Positions 32,701 to 37,788 of a stretch of 64,000 nucleotides of DNA are shown here, piece after piece. The stretch is from Siphonodentalium dalli (lineage: Eukaryota > Mollusca > Scaphopoda > Gadilida > Siphonodentaliidae), in assembly GCA_032622095.1 (NCBI GenBank), contig CP136061.1:262542077-262606076 (forward strand), written 5' to 3'. The position numbers were made by a program, and so were the translations under genes. The notes below the pieces were generated by a model that was not told where the DNA came from, did no database searches, and saw only the letters and a list, made by a program, of their open reading frames with translations. Each line of letters begins with the position of its first letter. Position 1 is the first letter of the stretch.

Positions 32701-35367
32701 TCTTATATGTGCGAGGCGACCTATGGTCGACTCACATATATAAGAGAATGCATTGGCACAGGGTAAAAAAATCCTGACTTACGACTGGATTTGATATGAC
32801 GGGTCACAAATGTTCAAATGTAAACAGAATCAAATACATCCCTATCTATCCATTCAAGCCTGCAAATAGTGTGCCTGTCATTTGCAGAATGAGGTCCCCA
32901 GAGGGAGAATTTAGTGATGCTATCCCGCATAGCGGGCTAGCATCACCAAATTCACCCTCTGGAGACCTCATTCTGCTTAAGCCTCATCTTCTGGGAAGTA
33001 TCTATAGTATCAAATTAACATTGTTTTTAGTTACATTTCCCTTCTAGGAAGTTTCTATATCCCCTAATTTGCAGAAGATAAAATTCATAATTGAGGTGCC
33101 CAATGGGTGAACATTACCAACTTCAACTGGGGAACTTCAATCTGATCCTAGGTCTGCCATAGCAGTTGAGGGCCTTAGCAGAATGAGGTCCCCAGAGGGT
33201 GAATTTAGTGATGCTAGCCCGCTATGCGGGGTAGCGTCACTAAATTAACCCTCTGGGGACCTCATTCTGCAAATGACAGACTTGTATCCATTGAATAACT
33301 AGCCACTGAGATACTGTTATTCTGAGATGAGAGAAACATAACATTCCAGCAAGCCAGGAAACGGTGTCTCTGACATTTGCAGAATGAGGCACTCAGAGGG
33401 TAAATTTAGTGATGCTACCCTGGATAGCGAGCAAGCATCACCAAATTCACTCTCCGGGGACCTCATTCTGCTTAGCCTCAGCTTAGGCCTCATTTTCTGG
33501 GAAGTATCTGTAGTCTCAAATGAACATTGTTTAGTTACTTTTTCCCTTCTGGGAAGTTTCTATACCCCCTAATTTGCAGAAGATAAACAGCATAATCGAG
33601 GCGCCCAATGGGTGAACATCACCAACATAATCGAGGTGACTAATGGGTGAACATCACCAACATAATCGAGGTGACTAATGGGTGAACATCACCAACTTCA
33701 ACTGGGGAACTTCAATCTGATCCCAGGTCTCCCATAGTAATTGAGACCAAGCAGCATGAGGTTACCAGAGGGTGAATTTGGTGATGCTAGCCCACTTTGT
33801 GGGATAGTGTGACATTAGTGTCACTAAACTCACCCTCTGGGGACCTCATTCTGCAAATGACAGGACACACTATTTCCAGGCTTGCATTCCAGTTACCAGT
33901 TATTCAAGATAAGTTATTTGTGATGTGCACAAAGTAAGACACAACTTCTTTGAAATTAAAACAACTACGGTACATTGAAATAATTTGATCATAAGTTGAC
34001 AATTTTATGTCATAAGACATCTGGTTTCTAAATCACATTTTCTGAGTGATGGTTGAAATCTTGTAGTAATTAACCCTTTTATACTAAATGGACTCTCCCA
34101 TTCAGTTATAAAAGTATACGTTGGAATGGTCTACCATCTACATGAGTGAAGGGGAGGGACCACTCAGTCCTTCTGACCATCCCGGGGCTAGCCCCCCCCC
34201 AAACAACAAATTCCATCCAGCCCCTCCACCCCCAAACAACAAATTCCATCTATCATTTATCTGGAGGGATGTTCAGGAAATATAAGCAGACAACAGATAA
34301 GATAAGTGCAGATTGAGTCCTATCATTTAACTGCAGGGAAATGTTCAGAATCTCTAATGAGTCGCAATTCTATATGAAATTGATTAACCGAGTGCACTAA
34401 ATTCGATTCAAGCCGAGCTTTAGCGAGGCTCCAATCGAATTTAGCGGACGGGGTTAATAAATTTTGTTTTATAAATCAGTCTCAAATATTTTATTCATCA
34501 GTCTTACCTGTTTTATTCATCAGTCTTACCTGTTTTATTCATCAGTCTTACCTGTTTTATTCATCAGTCTTACCTGTTTTATTCATCAGTCTTACCTGTT
34601 TTATAAATCAGTCTTACCTGTTTTATAAGCTTTTTGAATTCATCTCTTGAAATGAGCCAGTTCTTATTTTTATCCACTTGACTGAATAAGTCTACCAGTC
34701 TCATTCGCTTCATTTTCAAGTGATTATGCAGGATTTTCAAGGCGTCTGGACACGGGACTTTTATAGATGGCATCACAGGAGTCGGCGTCCGTTTCTTTTC
34801 CTTTTCCACCACAGCAGCAATTATTACTTCTTCATTCACAACCTCAGGCTTTTTCGTCATTTTACTGAAGAGCCTCTGTTCCAATGCAGATCTCTCTCCC
34901 TTTCCGGCCAGCCAACTCTCATTCAAACCCATATTATTTATGTCATTTCGAAACTTCTGCCTCTCCTTAACCCATTTTTTGTATCTAGATTCTTTTTCCG
35001 CTGCTGCAACTTCATCCAAGTCTTCAGACGAAGCTTGTTTAACATTTGGAGATGGTCGTGATAAATCTGCATTAAAAGGTGGATCAGACGGAGGGACAAT
35101 CTGATTGGAATACAATCCAAGTCGATGCTTGAGTGGCGTCTCCATCGGAGGAGCAATCATAATTCGCTTTCGACTCAGCGGTCCACCAAAGATTTTGACG
35201 GCTGCTTTGTAGTTTTTTATATGTGGGAGATCACGTTGTTTGAACAATTTCATTCGCTCTTCATTTGGAATACTGTCAAAGTTGTAATGATCAAACAACC
35301 TCTCGAGATCGAAGCTGATGTCTGAATCCATCAGATCGGCAGGCAGCTTCTTCTTGTACGGAGGCAT
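8427..35367 (-). CDS. EFCAB12: EF-hand protein, EFCAB12-like (six coding exons, 770 aa)
   Basis: A spliced minus-strand gene. Coding exons: 35367-34618, 24847-24658, 21555-20990, 19962-19743, 18218-17909 and 8703-8427 (stop TAG). All introns have GT/AG ends, and junction phases 0, 1, 0, 1 and 2 match across every intron, giving 771 codons including the stop. Residues about 223-280 hold two EF-hands with complete 12-residue loops: D232/N234/N236/E243 and D268/D270/N272/D276/E279. Residues 314-502 are rich in K, S and E and probably disordered. The C-terminus carries a FWPGYMLDKL motif. The paired EF-hands in a basic, otherwise unordered protein suggested EFCAB12, a poorly studied calcium-binding protein, but I recall the family rather than having aligned it. 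The start at 35367 is the first ATG of the open frame; a 5' untranslated exon may lie upstream. Introns 1 and 5 exceed 9 kb and are full of transposons. Confidence 0.72.
8824..9350. repeat. 20-bp tandem repeat block split by a MITE
   Basis: About seven 20-bp units of the type GGCCCATAATGAAAGTGGCG occupy 8863-9000, led in by GGTACAATGAAATCTTA. The same lead-in and three more units recur at 9234-9320. Between them lies a truncated TTAA-3 MITE (9030-9217). The two blocks may be a duplication or one array opened by the insertion. Confidence 0.8.
9030..9217 (+). mobile_element. piggyBac-like MITE, family TTAA-3, left-truncated
   Basis: Two module hairpins are followed by AAATTTCAGGAAGCTCCAGT and CATGGAAGGG, then TTAA at 9218-9221. 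The left end, expected to read CCCTTTCATGACTGGAGC, is missing and the first hairpin is halved. The loop-proximal stem is the CTCCC type, not the CGACC type of family TTAA-1. Confidence 0.75.
9515..9655 (+). repeat. Dispersed repeat, also at 39455-39580 inverted
   Basis: The segment with GAGCCAAGACAATAA, GTTGTGTGAAATTAT and TTTTCAACCTCTCAATGTAT matches the reverse complement of 39455-39580 over about 130 bp with scattered changes. It is a dispersed interspersed repeat of unknown class. Confidence 0.7.
9673..9924 (-). mobile_element. piggyBac-like MITE, family TTAA-3
   Basis: Begins CCCTTTCATGACTGTAGC and ends GTCATGAAAGGG, with TTAA at 9925-9928; the left target copy has decayed to ATAA. The first hairpin is well kept; the second is degraded and contains a (TA)n expansion near 9825-9842. 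Its other arm ends in GCTGCACCAGCGCAGCTCCC, the hallmark of this family. Confidence 0.83.
10308..10520. mobile_element. TA-flanked 213-bp palindromic MITE
   Basis: A 213-bp near-perfect palindrome with TA on both sides (10306-10307 and 10521-10522). The left end is mutated (GAGTCATGC for CAGTAATGC). The loop region is ACTCTCACTGAGAGCTTTCC. Both arms carry the CCCTAA...ACTCC version of the family. Confidence 0.88.
10719..10971 (-). mobile_element. piggyBac-like MITE, family TTAA-3
   Basis: TTAA at 10715-10718 and 10972-10975, with inverted ends CCCTTCCATGACTGGAGC and TCTTGTCATGAAAGGG. Two module hairpins; the first has diverged in its central part (ATATATATGATTAGGG), the second is intact. Lies in intron 5 of the EF-hand gene. 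Confidence 0.87.
11062..11256. repeat. 22-bp tandem repeat in a higher-order unit
   Basis: Four copies of GATCAGCCAAAAATACCCAA plus AT occupy 11062-11149, followed by GACCATCCATGTGTGTGTGC and CTGT. Then GTGATCGTCAAT leads to two more copies (11188-11231) and the same GACCATCC tail. The whole array plus tail was therefore duplicated with copy-number change. Confidence 0.93.
11270..11684. mobile_element. GTGACC-family MITE with a collapsed second hairpin
   Basis: Ends GTGACCCGCCATATCAAATC are perfect inverted repeats over about 40 bp, and AATT flanks both sides (11266-11269 and 11685-11688). Inside, a complete GCCAATGCATTCTC hairpin lies at the left, but the right one is reduced to GCCAATGCATTAGAGAATGC: its central palindrome has been deleted. 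The module is the one found in the TTAA families, although the ends and target site differ. Superfamily unknown; Chapaev and Sola1 are known to make 4-bp duplications. Confidence 0.85.
11876..11985 (+). mobile_element. Right-end fragment of a family TTAA-4 MITE
   Basis: GTCGTCTGCTTTTATTACCT, then ATAATAGACTGTTCC, TATAACTGAGCGGGAGAATC and CATAGAAAGTGTTAA match the right end of the element at 58062-59246, with several substitutions. Confidence 0.68.
12053..12495. mobile_element. GTGACC-family MITE, two intact hairpins
   Basis: The right end GGCGGGTCAC is complete; the left end has lost its first bases in a TA repeat (ATACCCGCCATATC). Both module hairpins are complete and are reverse complements of one another. 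ATAT follows the right end and an AT repeat precedes the left, compatible with a 4-bp duplication. The spacer shares TCATGTTTGTCTGGGGCTCT with the copies at 11270 and 32354. Confidence 0.87.
12767..12912. repeat. Imperfect palindrome, about 145 bp
   Basis: Left arm motifs GATCTCCAATAAGTTGGGAT, AAGATTTTATGAA and GATTCACAAC recur in reverse complement as GTTGTGAATC, TTCATAAAATCTT and ATCCCAAC. The centre is near 12833. Probably a small foldback element, but no target duplication was seen. Confidence 0.75.
12913..13369. other. No gene recognised
   Basis: Intronic sequence of the EF-hand gene (intron 5) without a clear repeat, exon or RNA gene. Confidence 0.4.
13370..13706 (+). mobile_element. 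Family TTAA-4 MITE, degenerate, with a duplicated left end
   Basis: The left-end motif CTTTTCTATACTAAATACTC is present twice, about 72 bp apart (near 13376 and 13442). It is followed by a short foldback around AAGACCATAGGTCCTTTGTTG and the usual right end TATAACTGAGTGGGAGAATC. The terminal AAAGGGTTAA is mutated to ATAGGGTTAC. It shows on a small scale the end duplication seen at 58062. Confidence 0.7.
13791..13910. repeat. 30-bp tandem repeat, four copies
   Basis: Four copies starting CAGCTTGGGATATCGGTTGG at 13791, 13821, 13851 and 13881, identical apart from the last bases of the fourth. Confidence 0.95.
14068..14431. repeat. 26-bp tandem repeat, fourteen copies
   Basis: Fourteen essentially identical 26-bp units beginning AAACATGCATATATCAGAGG. 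The lack of variation shows a very recent expansion or constant homogenisation. It lies in the loop of the surrounding foldback. Confidence 0.96.
15009..15392 (+). mobile_element. piggyBac-like MITE, family TTAA-1 (complete)
   Basis: TTAA at 15005-15008 and 15393-15396. The left end CCCTTTACCCAACAAACC continues through a unique arm (GCTTCAACAGCC, CAATAGAACCATAC, ATTGGAACCGGC) to the hairpin pair, and the right end is TTCTGTTGGGTAAAGGG. The element is asymmetric: the long arm is on the left, the hairpins on the right. Confidence 0.93.
15559..16280 (+). mobile_element. piggyBac-like MITE, family TTAA-3, split by a nested TTAA-2 element
   Basis: TTAA at 15555-15558 and 16281-16284 bound this copy. 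Its left arm ends ...GCGCTGGTGCAGCA and resumes after 16058 as TTAAAGATCC. The uninterrupted sequence (TGCTGCACC before an ATCTTTAA or similar) is visible in the fragment at 20884-20962. Two CTCCC-type hairpins follow at about 16070-16240. Confidence 0.9.
15596..16058 (+). mobile_element. piggyBac-like MITE, family TTAA-2, nested
   Basis: Ends CCCTTTCAGTGCCAGG and CTGGCACTGAAAGGG, with TTAA duplicated at 15592-15595 and 16059-16062. At 463 bp it is about twice the length of the 7398 copy because it keeps an internal T-rich segment that the shorter copies lost. One module hairpin lies at about 15951-16013. Confidence 0.93.
16403..17264. mobile_element. hAT-like non-autonomous element
   Basis: Ends CAGGGTTTCCGCTA and TAGCGGAAACCCTG are inverted repeats, with related subterminal blocks CCCCTTGACGGCC and CCCCTTGACGGCTACC. 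CAGGG ends are typical of hAT. The flanks GTATAAT and GTATATT match at 6 of 7 bases, short of a clean 8-bp duplication. No transposase frame is left in the 862 bp. A solo end lies near 23378. Confidence 0.72.
17265..17908. other. Intronic sequence without recognised feature
   Basis: AT-rich intron 5 sequence next to exon 5. No repeat, RNA gene or exon signal that I can support. Confidence 0.4.
17909..18218 (-). CDS. EFCAB12: Coding exon 5 of the EF-hand gene
   Basis: Acceptor CTTTTTTCTTCAG, then phase-1 entry completing a Val codon and reading VFLYPADKPHSTINKR. It ends MTFDEYEKMT plus two bases of Arg before the donor GTAGGC. The exon is basic and Thr/Ser-rich. The phases agree with exons 4 and 6. 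Confidence 0.75.
18277..18658 (+). mobile_element. piggyBac-like MITE, family TTAA-1 (complete)
   Basis: TTAA at 18273-18276 and 18659-18662. Layout as in the 15009 copy. Its right TTAA is at the same time the left TTAA of a TTAA-3 fragment, so one element inserted exactly into the target duplication of the other. It lies about 60 bp from exon 5, in intron 4. Confidence 0.93.
18663..18740 (+). mobile_element. Left-end fragment of a family TTAA-3 MITE
   Basis: CCCTTCCAGGACTGGAGC and AAAATTTGAGAAAACC are followed by half of a diverged hairpin (AATGCATTCACTTATATATG), after which the similarity stops. Confidence 0.75.
19250..19704. repeat. Palindromic element opened by a hAT insertion
   Basis: CCATAGAGTATGGATGCAAG at 19250 returns in reverse complement (CTTGCATCCATACTCTATGG) at about 19685-19704. 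The hAT element at 19316 lies between the arms, so the pre-insertion palindrome was only about 90 bp. Confidence 0.78.
19316..19675. mobile_element. hAT-family MITE with perfect 8-bp target duplication
   Basis: CAGACCAA occurs at 19308-19315 and 19676-19683, directly abutting ends TAGGGTTGAAACGATTA and TAATCGTTTCAACACTA (reading inward they match except for one base). Subterminal GACTAGTCG palindromes repeat several times. An 8-bp duplication with TA-starting, TTGAAACGATTA-type ends fits hAT. It is 360 bp, with no transposase, in intron 4 of the EF-hand gene. Confidence 0.92.
19743..19962 (-). CDS. EFCAB12: Coding exon 4 of the EF-hand gene
   Basis: Acceptor TTTTATTATTCAG; phase-0 entry reading LTPGERKVEENEFPGVIN, ending KSLLEK plus one base before the donor GTGAAA. 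It has a charged helical region (FRQERLEEYHNIVKLCEER). The donor lacks the usual A at +3/+4 pattern, but the phase agrees with exon 5. Confidence 0.72.
20025..20345 (+). repeat. Dispersed repeat shared with 48335-48650
   Basis: The two loci share, in order, TTTCTATAT..AGCGC.GG, TTCCCRCACTAAAAACTTA, TTGACATAATGGAG, AGCAAATTAGAA, CATCCATGTGC or a variant, and AAAATAATCGGAGAACC. About 75-80% identity by eye over some 310 bp, same orientation. Class unknown. Confidence 0.75.
20391..20880. repeat. Imperfect tandem repeat, about 180-bp unit, three copies
   Basis: Blocks with GGTACCTGGTTACATTG, GTACAAATTAGAAAACAT, TTCCCTGAACTAA, CAGCCCATGGGTA, GGTTACTT and TTTGTTAGAAAT recur about three times with drift. 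It lies in intron 3 immediately before a TTAA-3 end fragment. Confidence 0.8.
20884..20962 (+). mobile_element. Right-end fragment of a family TTAA-3 MITE
   Basis: Half a hairpin (GGGAGACTTGCATATATAAG) followed by AGGATCTTTAATGCTTCACC and AGCGCAGCTCCCGTCATGAG. The terminal AAAGGGTTAA is mutated. It gives the intact reference for the site into which the 15596 element inserted, and ends only about 28 bp from exon 3. Confidence 0.75.
20990..21555 (-). CDS. EFCAB12: Coding exon 3 of the EF-hand gene
   Basis: Acceptor TTTTACCTTCGCAG, phase-1 entry (EKENGFNAEYSDVGMTNQ) and a donor AAT/GTAAGTATT, phase 0. It encodes 189 residues dominated by K, S, E and T, with no predicted fold, ending VVLSRSLERLN. 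The longest internal coding exon; it probably forms a flexible linker between the EF-hands and the conserved C-terminus. Confidence 0.76.
21620..21695 (+). mobile_element. Left-end fragment of the AAGCCTGC-family MITE
   Basis: AAAATAGTATGTCTGTCATT, TGCAGAATGAGGTCTCC and GAATTTAGT match one terminus and half a hairpin of the family at 5521. The rest is absent. Confidence 0.7.
21788..21950. repeat. Short direct duplication
   Basis: AACGTGGTCAAAAAAATAAG followed by GGTATGCATTT, TGTTGCCAGCAACATGATAC and AGACACTG recurs about 100 bp on (21880-21950). GTTGCCAGCAAC is itself palindromic. Confidence 0.75.
21951..23363. other. Intron 2 sequence without recognised feature
   Basis: No exon, RNA gene or structured repeat that I can support over about 1.4 kb. 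A TGACGTCA-like site is present at about 23049, but I assign no role to it. Confidence 0.4.
23364..23393. mobile_element. Solo end of the CAGGGTTTCCGCTA hAT-like family
   Basis: GGGTGGGCCTAGCGGAAACC then CTG matches the right terminus of the element at 16403-17264. No partner end was found nearby. Confidence 0.6.
23936..24148. mobile_element. TA-flanked 213-bp palindromic MITE
   Basis: TA at 23934-23935 and 24149-24150, ends CAGTAATGCTCTAAGT and its mirror, 213 bp. Both arms share AAGT where most copies have AATT or AAAT. It lies in intron 2. Confidence 0.9.
24240..24572. repeat. Inverted repeat of TTACCCAGGTT blocks
   Basis: TTACCCAGGTTCACTGAAAT and TTTTACCCAGGTTGGGCAAA (24289-24336) return in reverse complement at 24522-24570. 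An extra direct copy, TTTGTTTTACCCAGG, lies at about 24253. The structure ends about 85 bp from exon 2. Confidence 0.8.
24658..24847 (-). CDS. EFCAB12: Coding exon 2 of the EF-hand gene (second EF-hand)
   Basis: Acceptor TTTGAATGAATTTCAG, phase 0, reading HEFPITDMLLEDLVMALD and the loop D-T-D-M-N-D-Q-L-D-Y-R-E, with acidic residues at positions 1, 3, 9 and 12. Ends at GAT G before the donor GTAAGC. The exon 1/2 junction falls between the two EF-hands. Confidence 0.8.
24863..25855. other. Intron 1 sequence without recognised feature
   Basis: AT-rich, no exon-like frame. It leads into a hAT-like element at 25856. Confidence 0.4.
25856..26673. mobile_element. hAT-like element with CAGGGACCAGCC ends
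   Basis: The left end CAGGGACCAGCCAGGGG and right end CCCCTCGGCTGGTCCCTG form inverted repeats. The left subterminal zone has three 32-bp tandem copies of GGGAGAAGTGACTTCTCCCT plus spacer (25878-25983), each itself a small palindrome. The right zone has GGGCGA/TCGCCC repeats. The flanks (ATTACGCG left, ATTAATTT right) do not form a clean 8-bp duplication. No transposase. Confidence 0.7.
26728..31124. repeat. 39-bp minisatellite, about 110 copies, in intron 1
   Basis: About 4.4 kb of a 39-bp unit: TATAATAAATAGAGAATGTC followed by TTGTCATCGACTATGCGGG. Because 39 is a multiple of three and one frame on each strand lacks stops, long open frames appear on both strands; they are a consequence of the repeat, not a gene. 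Rare units lack 8 bp (GCGGGTAT) and break the frame; two lack 3 bp. Variants (TATGCGGGCATA, GACTTTGCG, GGTATGATAA) occur in clusters, showing multi-unit amplification. CAAGACATTCT at 26711-26721 is an inverted copy of AGAATGTCTTG from the first unit. Confidence 0.97.
31375..31568. mobile_element. TA-flanked palindromic MITE (213-bp family, 194 bp)
   Basis: TA at 31373-31374 and 31569-31570, ends CAGTAATGCTCTAATTAATC and mirror. The central GGAAAGCTCTCACTGAGAG loop has been lost, leaving ATCGTTGCCAATGA. The arms differ in one stretch (AGACGTAAAT against AGTCGGAAAT). It lies in intron 1. Confidence 0.89.
31571..32215. other. Intron 1 sequence without recognised feature
   Basis: No repeat, exon or RNA gene seen. 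Confidence 0.4.
32220..32325. repeat. Imperfect palindrome, about 105 bp
   Basis: AAATTATCTCAATCGTGACT and GACAAATGT.TATTTTTCGC pair with GCGAAAAATAGACATTTGTC and the region CGACTCATGAGATAATTT. The loop is about 16 bases around 32271. Confidence 0.75.
32354..32807. mobile_element. GTGACC-family MITE, complete
   Basis: GTGACCCGCCATATCAAATC at the left and the mirror image (one substitution, ATGACGGGTCAC) at the right. AAAT at 32350-32353 and 32808-32811 makes a 4-bp target duplication. Two module hairpins; the first has lost four bases of its stem (TATATGAGTCGACC) and carries AGAAGGCATTGG for AGAATGCATTGG. Confidence 0.9.
32856..33282. mobile_element. Palindromic MITE, AAGCCTGC family (copy 2)
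   Basis: Starts AAGCCTGCAAATAGTGTGCC and contains two AGAATGAGGTCCCC hairpins at about 32887-32975 and 33178-33270. The right terminus stops after AAATGACAGA, lacking ACACTATTTGCAGGCTT. The spacer matches copy 1 (GTTTCTATATCCCCTAATTT). Confidence 0.85.
33363..33885. mobile_element. Palindromic MITE, AAGCCTGC family (copy 3) with internal tandem repeat
   Basis: Same design as copy 2, 80 bp downstream. The left terminus is partly lost (GTGTCTCTGACATTTGC); the right ends CACACTATTTCCAGGCTT. Within the spacer a 35-bp unit CATAATCGAGGTGACTAATG plus rest is repeated two to three times (33594-33705). The second hairpin has an extra GTGACATTA insertion in the loop region. Confidence 0.83.
34074..34375 (-). 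mobile_element. Family TTAA-4 MITE, fragmentary, reverse orientation
   Basis: TTAA at 34070-34073, then CCCTTTTATACTAAATGG and ACTCTCCCATTCAGTTATAA, the mirror of the usual right end. A C-rich stretch with GCCCCCCCCCAAACAACAAA repeats interrupts it. CTGGAGGGATGTTCAGGAAA resumes the element sequence. Confidence 0.65.
34496..34620 (-). repeat. 22-bp tandem repeat carrying six copies of the exon 1 splice donor
   Basis: Read on the minus strand, the unit is CAGGTAAGACTGATGAATAA plus AA. CAG/GTAAG occurs at the exon 1 border (34617/34618) and five more times downstream, every 22 bp, to about 34503. The first unit reads ATTTAT instead of ATGAAT. Donor 1 gives phase 0, which fits exon 2; donor 2 would shift the frame, and past it an in-frame TAA appears. 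Donor 1 is therefore the productive site. Confidence 0.9.
34618..35367 (-). CDS. EFCAB12: Coding exon 1 of the EF-hand gene (first EF-hand)
   Basis: 250 codons from ATG (MPPYKKKLPADLMDSD) to KLIKQ at the donor CAG/GTAAGA. Residues 1-110 contain FKQRDLPHIKNYKAAVKIFG, which looks like a conserved N-terminal block. A charged helical stretch follows (AAAEKESRYKKWVKERQKF). The first EF-hand loop occupies residues 232-243. The ATG is the first in the open frame, about 125 bp from the MITE at 35493. Confidence 0.8.
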
Positions 35368-35492
35368 GATTGATTTAGATGCTTCAGCTACTACCAGTAT
35401 ATTAAAAGCACATCAGATTATCCTTATGCTAGTGCCCTGGTTTTCAACCAACGGGCCATCAACACACCTGAGAAATAAGAAAACATAGTTAA

Positions 35493-35884
35493 CCCTTTAC
35501 CCAACAGAACGACCCTGTGCCAATGCATTCTCTTATATATGCGAGTCGACCATAGGTCGCCTCGCATATATAAGAGAATGCATTGGCTTAACACATTAAA
35601 AATTATAAAATTGTTAAAGAATGTAAGAAAAAATGGTAAAAAGTGTTAAAAAAAGATTTTTTTTAGGCCAATGCATTCTCTTATATATGCGAGGCGACCT
35701 ATGGTCGACTCGCATATATAAGAGAATGCATTGGCACAGGGCATAACTGTAACTATCACAATGTGGTCAAGGAGCCGGTTCCAATGATATCCATATTTGT
35801 ATGGTTCTATTGAGACAGAACGAAGATATTTTAGGCTGTTGAAGCTTTATTTGGCCGGTTTTGGCCGGTTTGTTGGGTAAAGGG
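35493..35884 (-). mobile_element. piggyBac-like MITE, family TTAA-1 (complete), upstream of the EF-hand gene
   Basis: TTAA at 35489-35492 and 35885-35888. Hairpins lie at the left and the long arm with AACCGG motifs at the right, the opposite orientation to the 15009 copy. It is 126 bp from the start codon and so probably lies in or near the promoter or 5' UTR. Confidence 0.93.
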
Positions 35885-36184
35885 TTAACAAGAGCATCGC
35901 TATGGCGTGGAAAAATATGTCCGTGATAATTCCGACAAGGGGCATAGCTCTGGTGAAAATTGGCGGGCAGTAAACTCACAAACCAAATTTCAGTTCAGAC
36001 TTACTGAAGTTAGCATCTGGAAACGAATAAAGTGAACGGACAGGATGGATGGCTCAACAGGCAGATGGATGAACGAACCAAAAACATAATACGTCCCATA
36101 TAAAAATGTACCGGTATTCATGCAGGGTTCCAGGCTATTTTATACGTAACATATTTTACTTTTTATTTAGGACATTATATAAAA

Positions 36185-37115
36185 CAAGAGGTGTGCACTC
36201 GAGTGCTAGCATACCCCCACCGTGGCACATTCAACCCGCATTATCCTAAAAAAAAGATATTTAACTTTAAAGGAAAATTCGGACTAATTATATCGATATG
36301 TGGGTAACAATACTCTGAAGTTTCTATGATCAAAACTGTAGGAGGAGTTGATTACACCACGAAGGTACCCTCATACAAAAAAACAGAAAATTAAAAAAAA
36401 AAAATTCAAAGGCCCATAACTTTGGGAAAAATCATTGGATCAAACTCAAATTCGAACTTGACCTGTATTTTGATATGAACAACCCACAAAAAAAACGGAA
36501 TTTTCAATTAAACAATCCAAACTTGAGTTATCATCCGGAAACCAAAGAAAAAACAAAAATCATCGGATCAAACTCAAATTCGAACTTGACCTGTATTTTG
36601 ATATCATTGACTCACACAAAAACGGAATTTTCAATTGAACAGTCCAAACTTTAGTTATCATCCGGGAAACCAAAGAAAAAAATAAGTAAAATTGAATTTT
36701 CTAAGTAAAAAAAATTCCATAACTCAAGGAAAAATCATCAAATTCGAACTCAACCTGTATCTTGATATGACTGAGCTACAAAATAACGGTATTTGCAATT
36801 AAAGGATCCAAACTTGAGATATCATCCGGAAACCGAAAAAGTGAGAAATTTTCTAAGTAAAAAAAATAAGTCGAAAATGAGGTGTAACTTTAAAAACAAA
36901 AGTTGGACCAAACCGCAATTATCATCCTGCAGAGAGGCAGTCCTAAGGAGATTGTATACAAAAAAATTTGAAATCGGTTGATAGTTGTTCGAGTTATGAG
37001 GTCGGATGGACGACAGAACAACGGCTCGACAGACAGACGGACGGACACACGGAGGGAGAAAGTGTGACGGACAGACGCAGTCAATCCAGTATACCCCACA
37101 TTTTCTTCGAAAGTG
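36185..37115 (+). repeat. Dispersed repeat with GACGGACAGACG tail
   Basis: Blocks of TCGGATCAAACTCAAATTCG, ACTTGACCTGTATTTTGATA and TCATCCGGAAACCAAAGAAA repeat about three times. These end in GAAATCGGTTGATAGTTGTT, TCGAGTTATGAGGTCGGATG and CGGACGGACACACGG, then TCCAGTATACCCC. No coding capacity. The structure looks like an interspersed repeat rather than a gene; a link to similar repeats in other bivalves is from memory only. Confidence 0.7.
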
Positions 37116-37402
37116 GCGGTATAAATATAAGATGGTTCAACAAAACGTTATACAAGACGCTATTTTGTTTTATATTTAATTTTCTATGCATTTATTTCAT
37201 ACAATTTTGATGTTTTAGAGAGACAACAAAAATCTATTTGTCAAAACTTCAATAACACAATGATGATCTTTGATATTTATAGTCTATATGTCATATTTGG
37301 TTTTCAAATTTTGTTTTCCAACAGAACAAAGAAGAAAACGGTGTTAAAGTAGACCTTTTATGTTGTTGCTATAACTGATGGTCTGGAACCTTGAATACAA
37401 TT
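37116..37402. other. No feature recognised
   Basis: AT-rich, nothing supportable. Confidence 0.4.
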
Positions 37403-37406
37403 TTAA

Positions 37407-37784
37407 CCCTTCCATGATGGGAGCTGCAGCATTATGATCTGGTGCCAGTGCATTCTCTTATATATGTGAGTCTACCATATGGAGCCTAATATATATAAGA
37501 GAATGCATTGTCTTACAAGGTCAAGGTATATATTATTAGGCTATTGTATTCTCTTAAATATATGCGAGGCTTCCTACAAGTATGTGAGACAGGGTTTTTG
37601 CAAAATTTCAGGAAGAGAATACATTGGTCTAACAATGTTTACCTTGACCTTGTAAGCCAGTGCATTATCTTACTAGTACATGTATATATGCAAGGCTCTC
37701 TATGGAAGACTTGCATATATAATAAGAATGCACTGGCATAGGTATATGTAATGCTGCACCAGCGCAGCTACCATCATGAAAGGG
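37407..37784. mobile_element. piggyBac-like MITE, family TTAA-3, expanded form
   Basis: TTAA at 37403-37406 and 37785-37788. Both ends are of the GGGAGCTGCAGCA type (CCCTTCCATGATGGGAGC and GCTACCATCATGAAAGGG), so the same end lies at both sides and the element is symmetrical. Three to four degraded hairpins lie inside, with an internal CAAAATTTCAGGAAG, the other end's subterminal block. It looks like two copies fused head to head. Confidence 0.82.
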
Positions 37785-37788
37785 TTAA

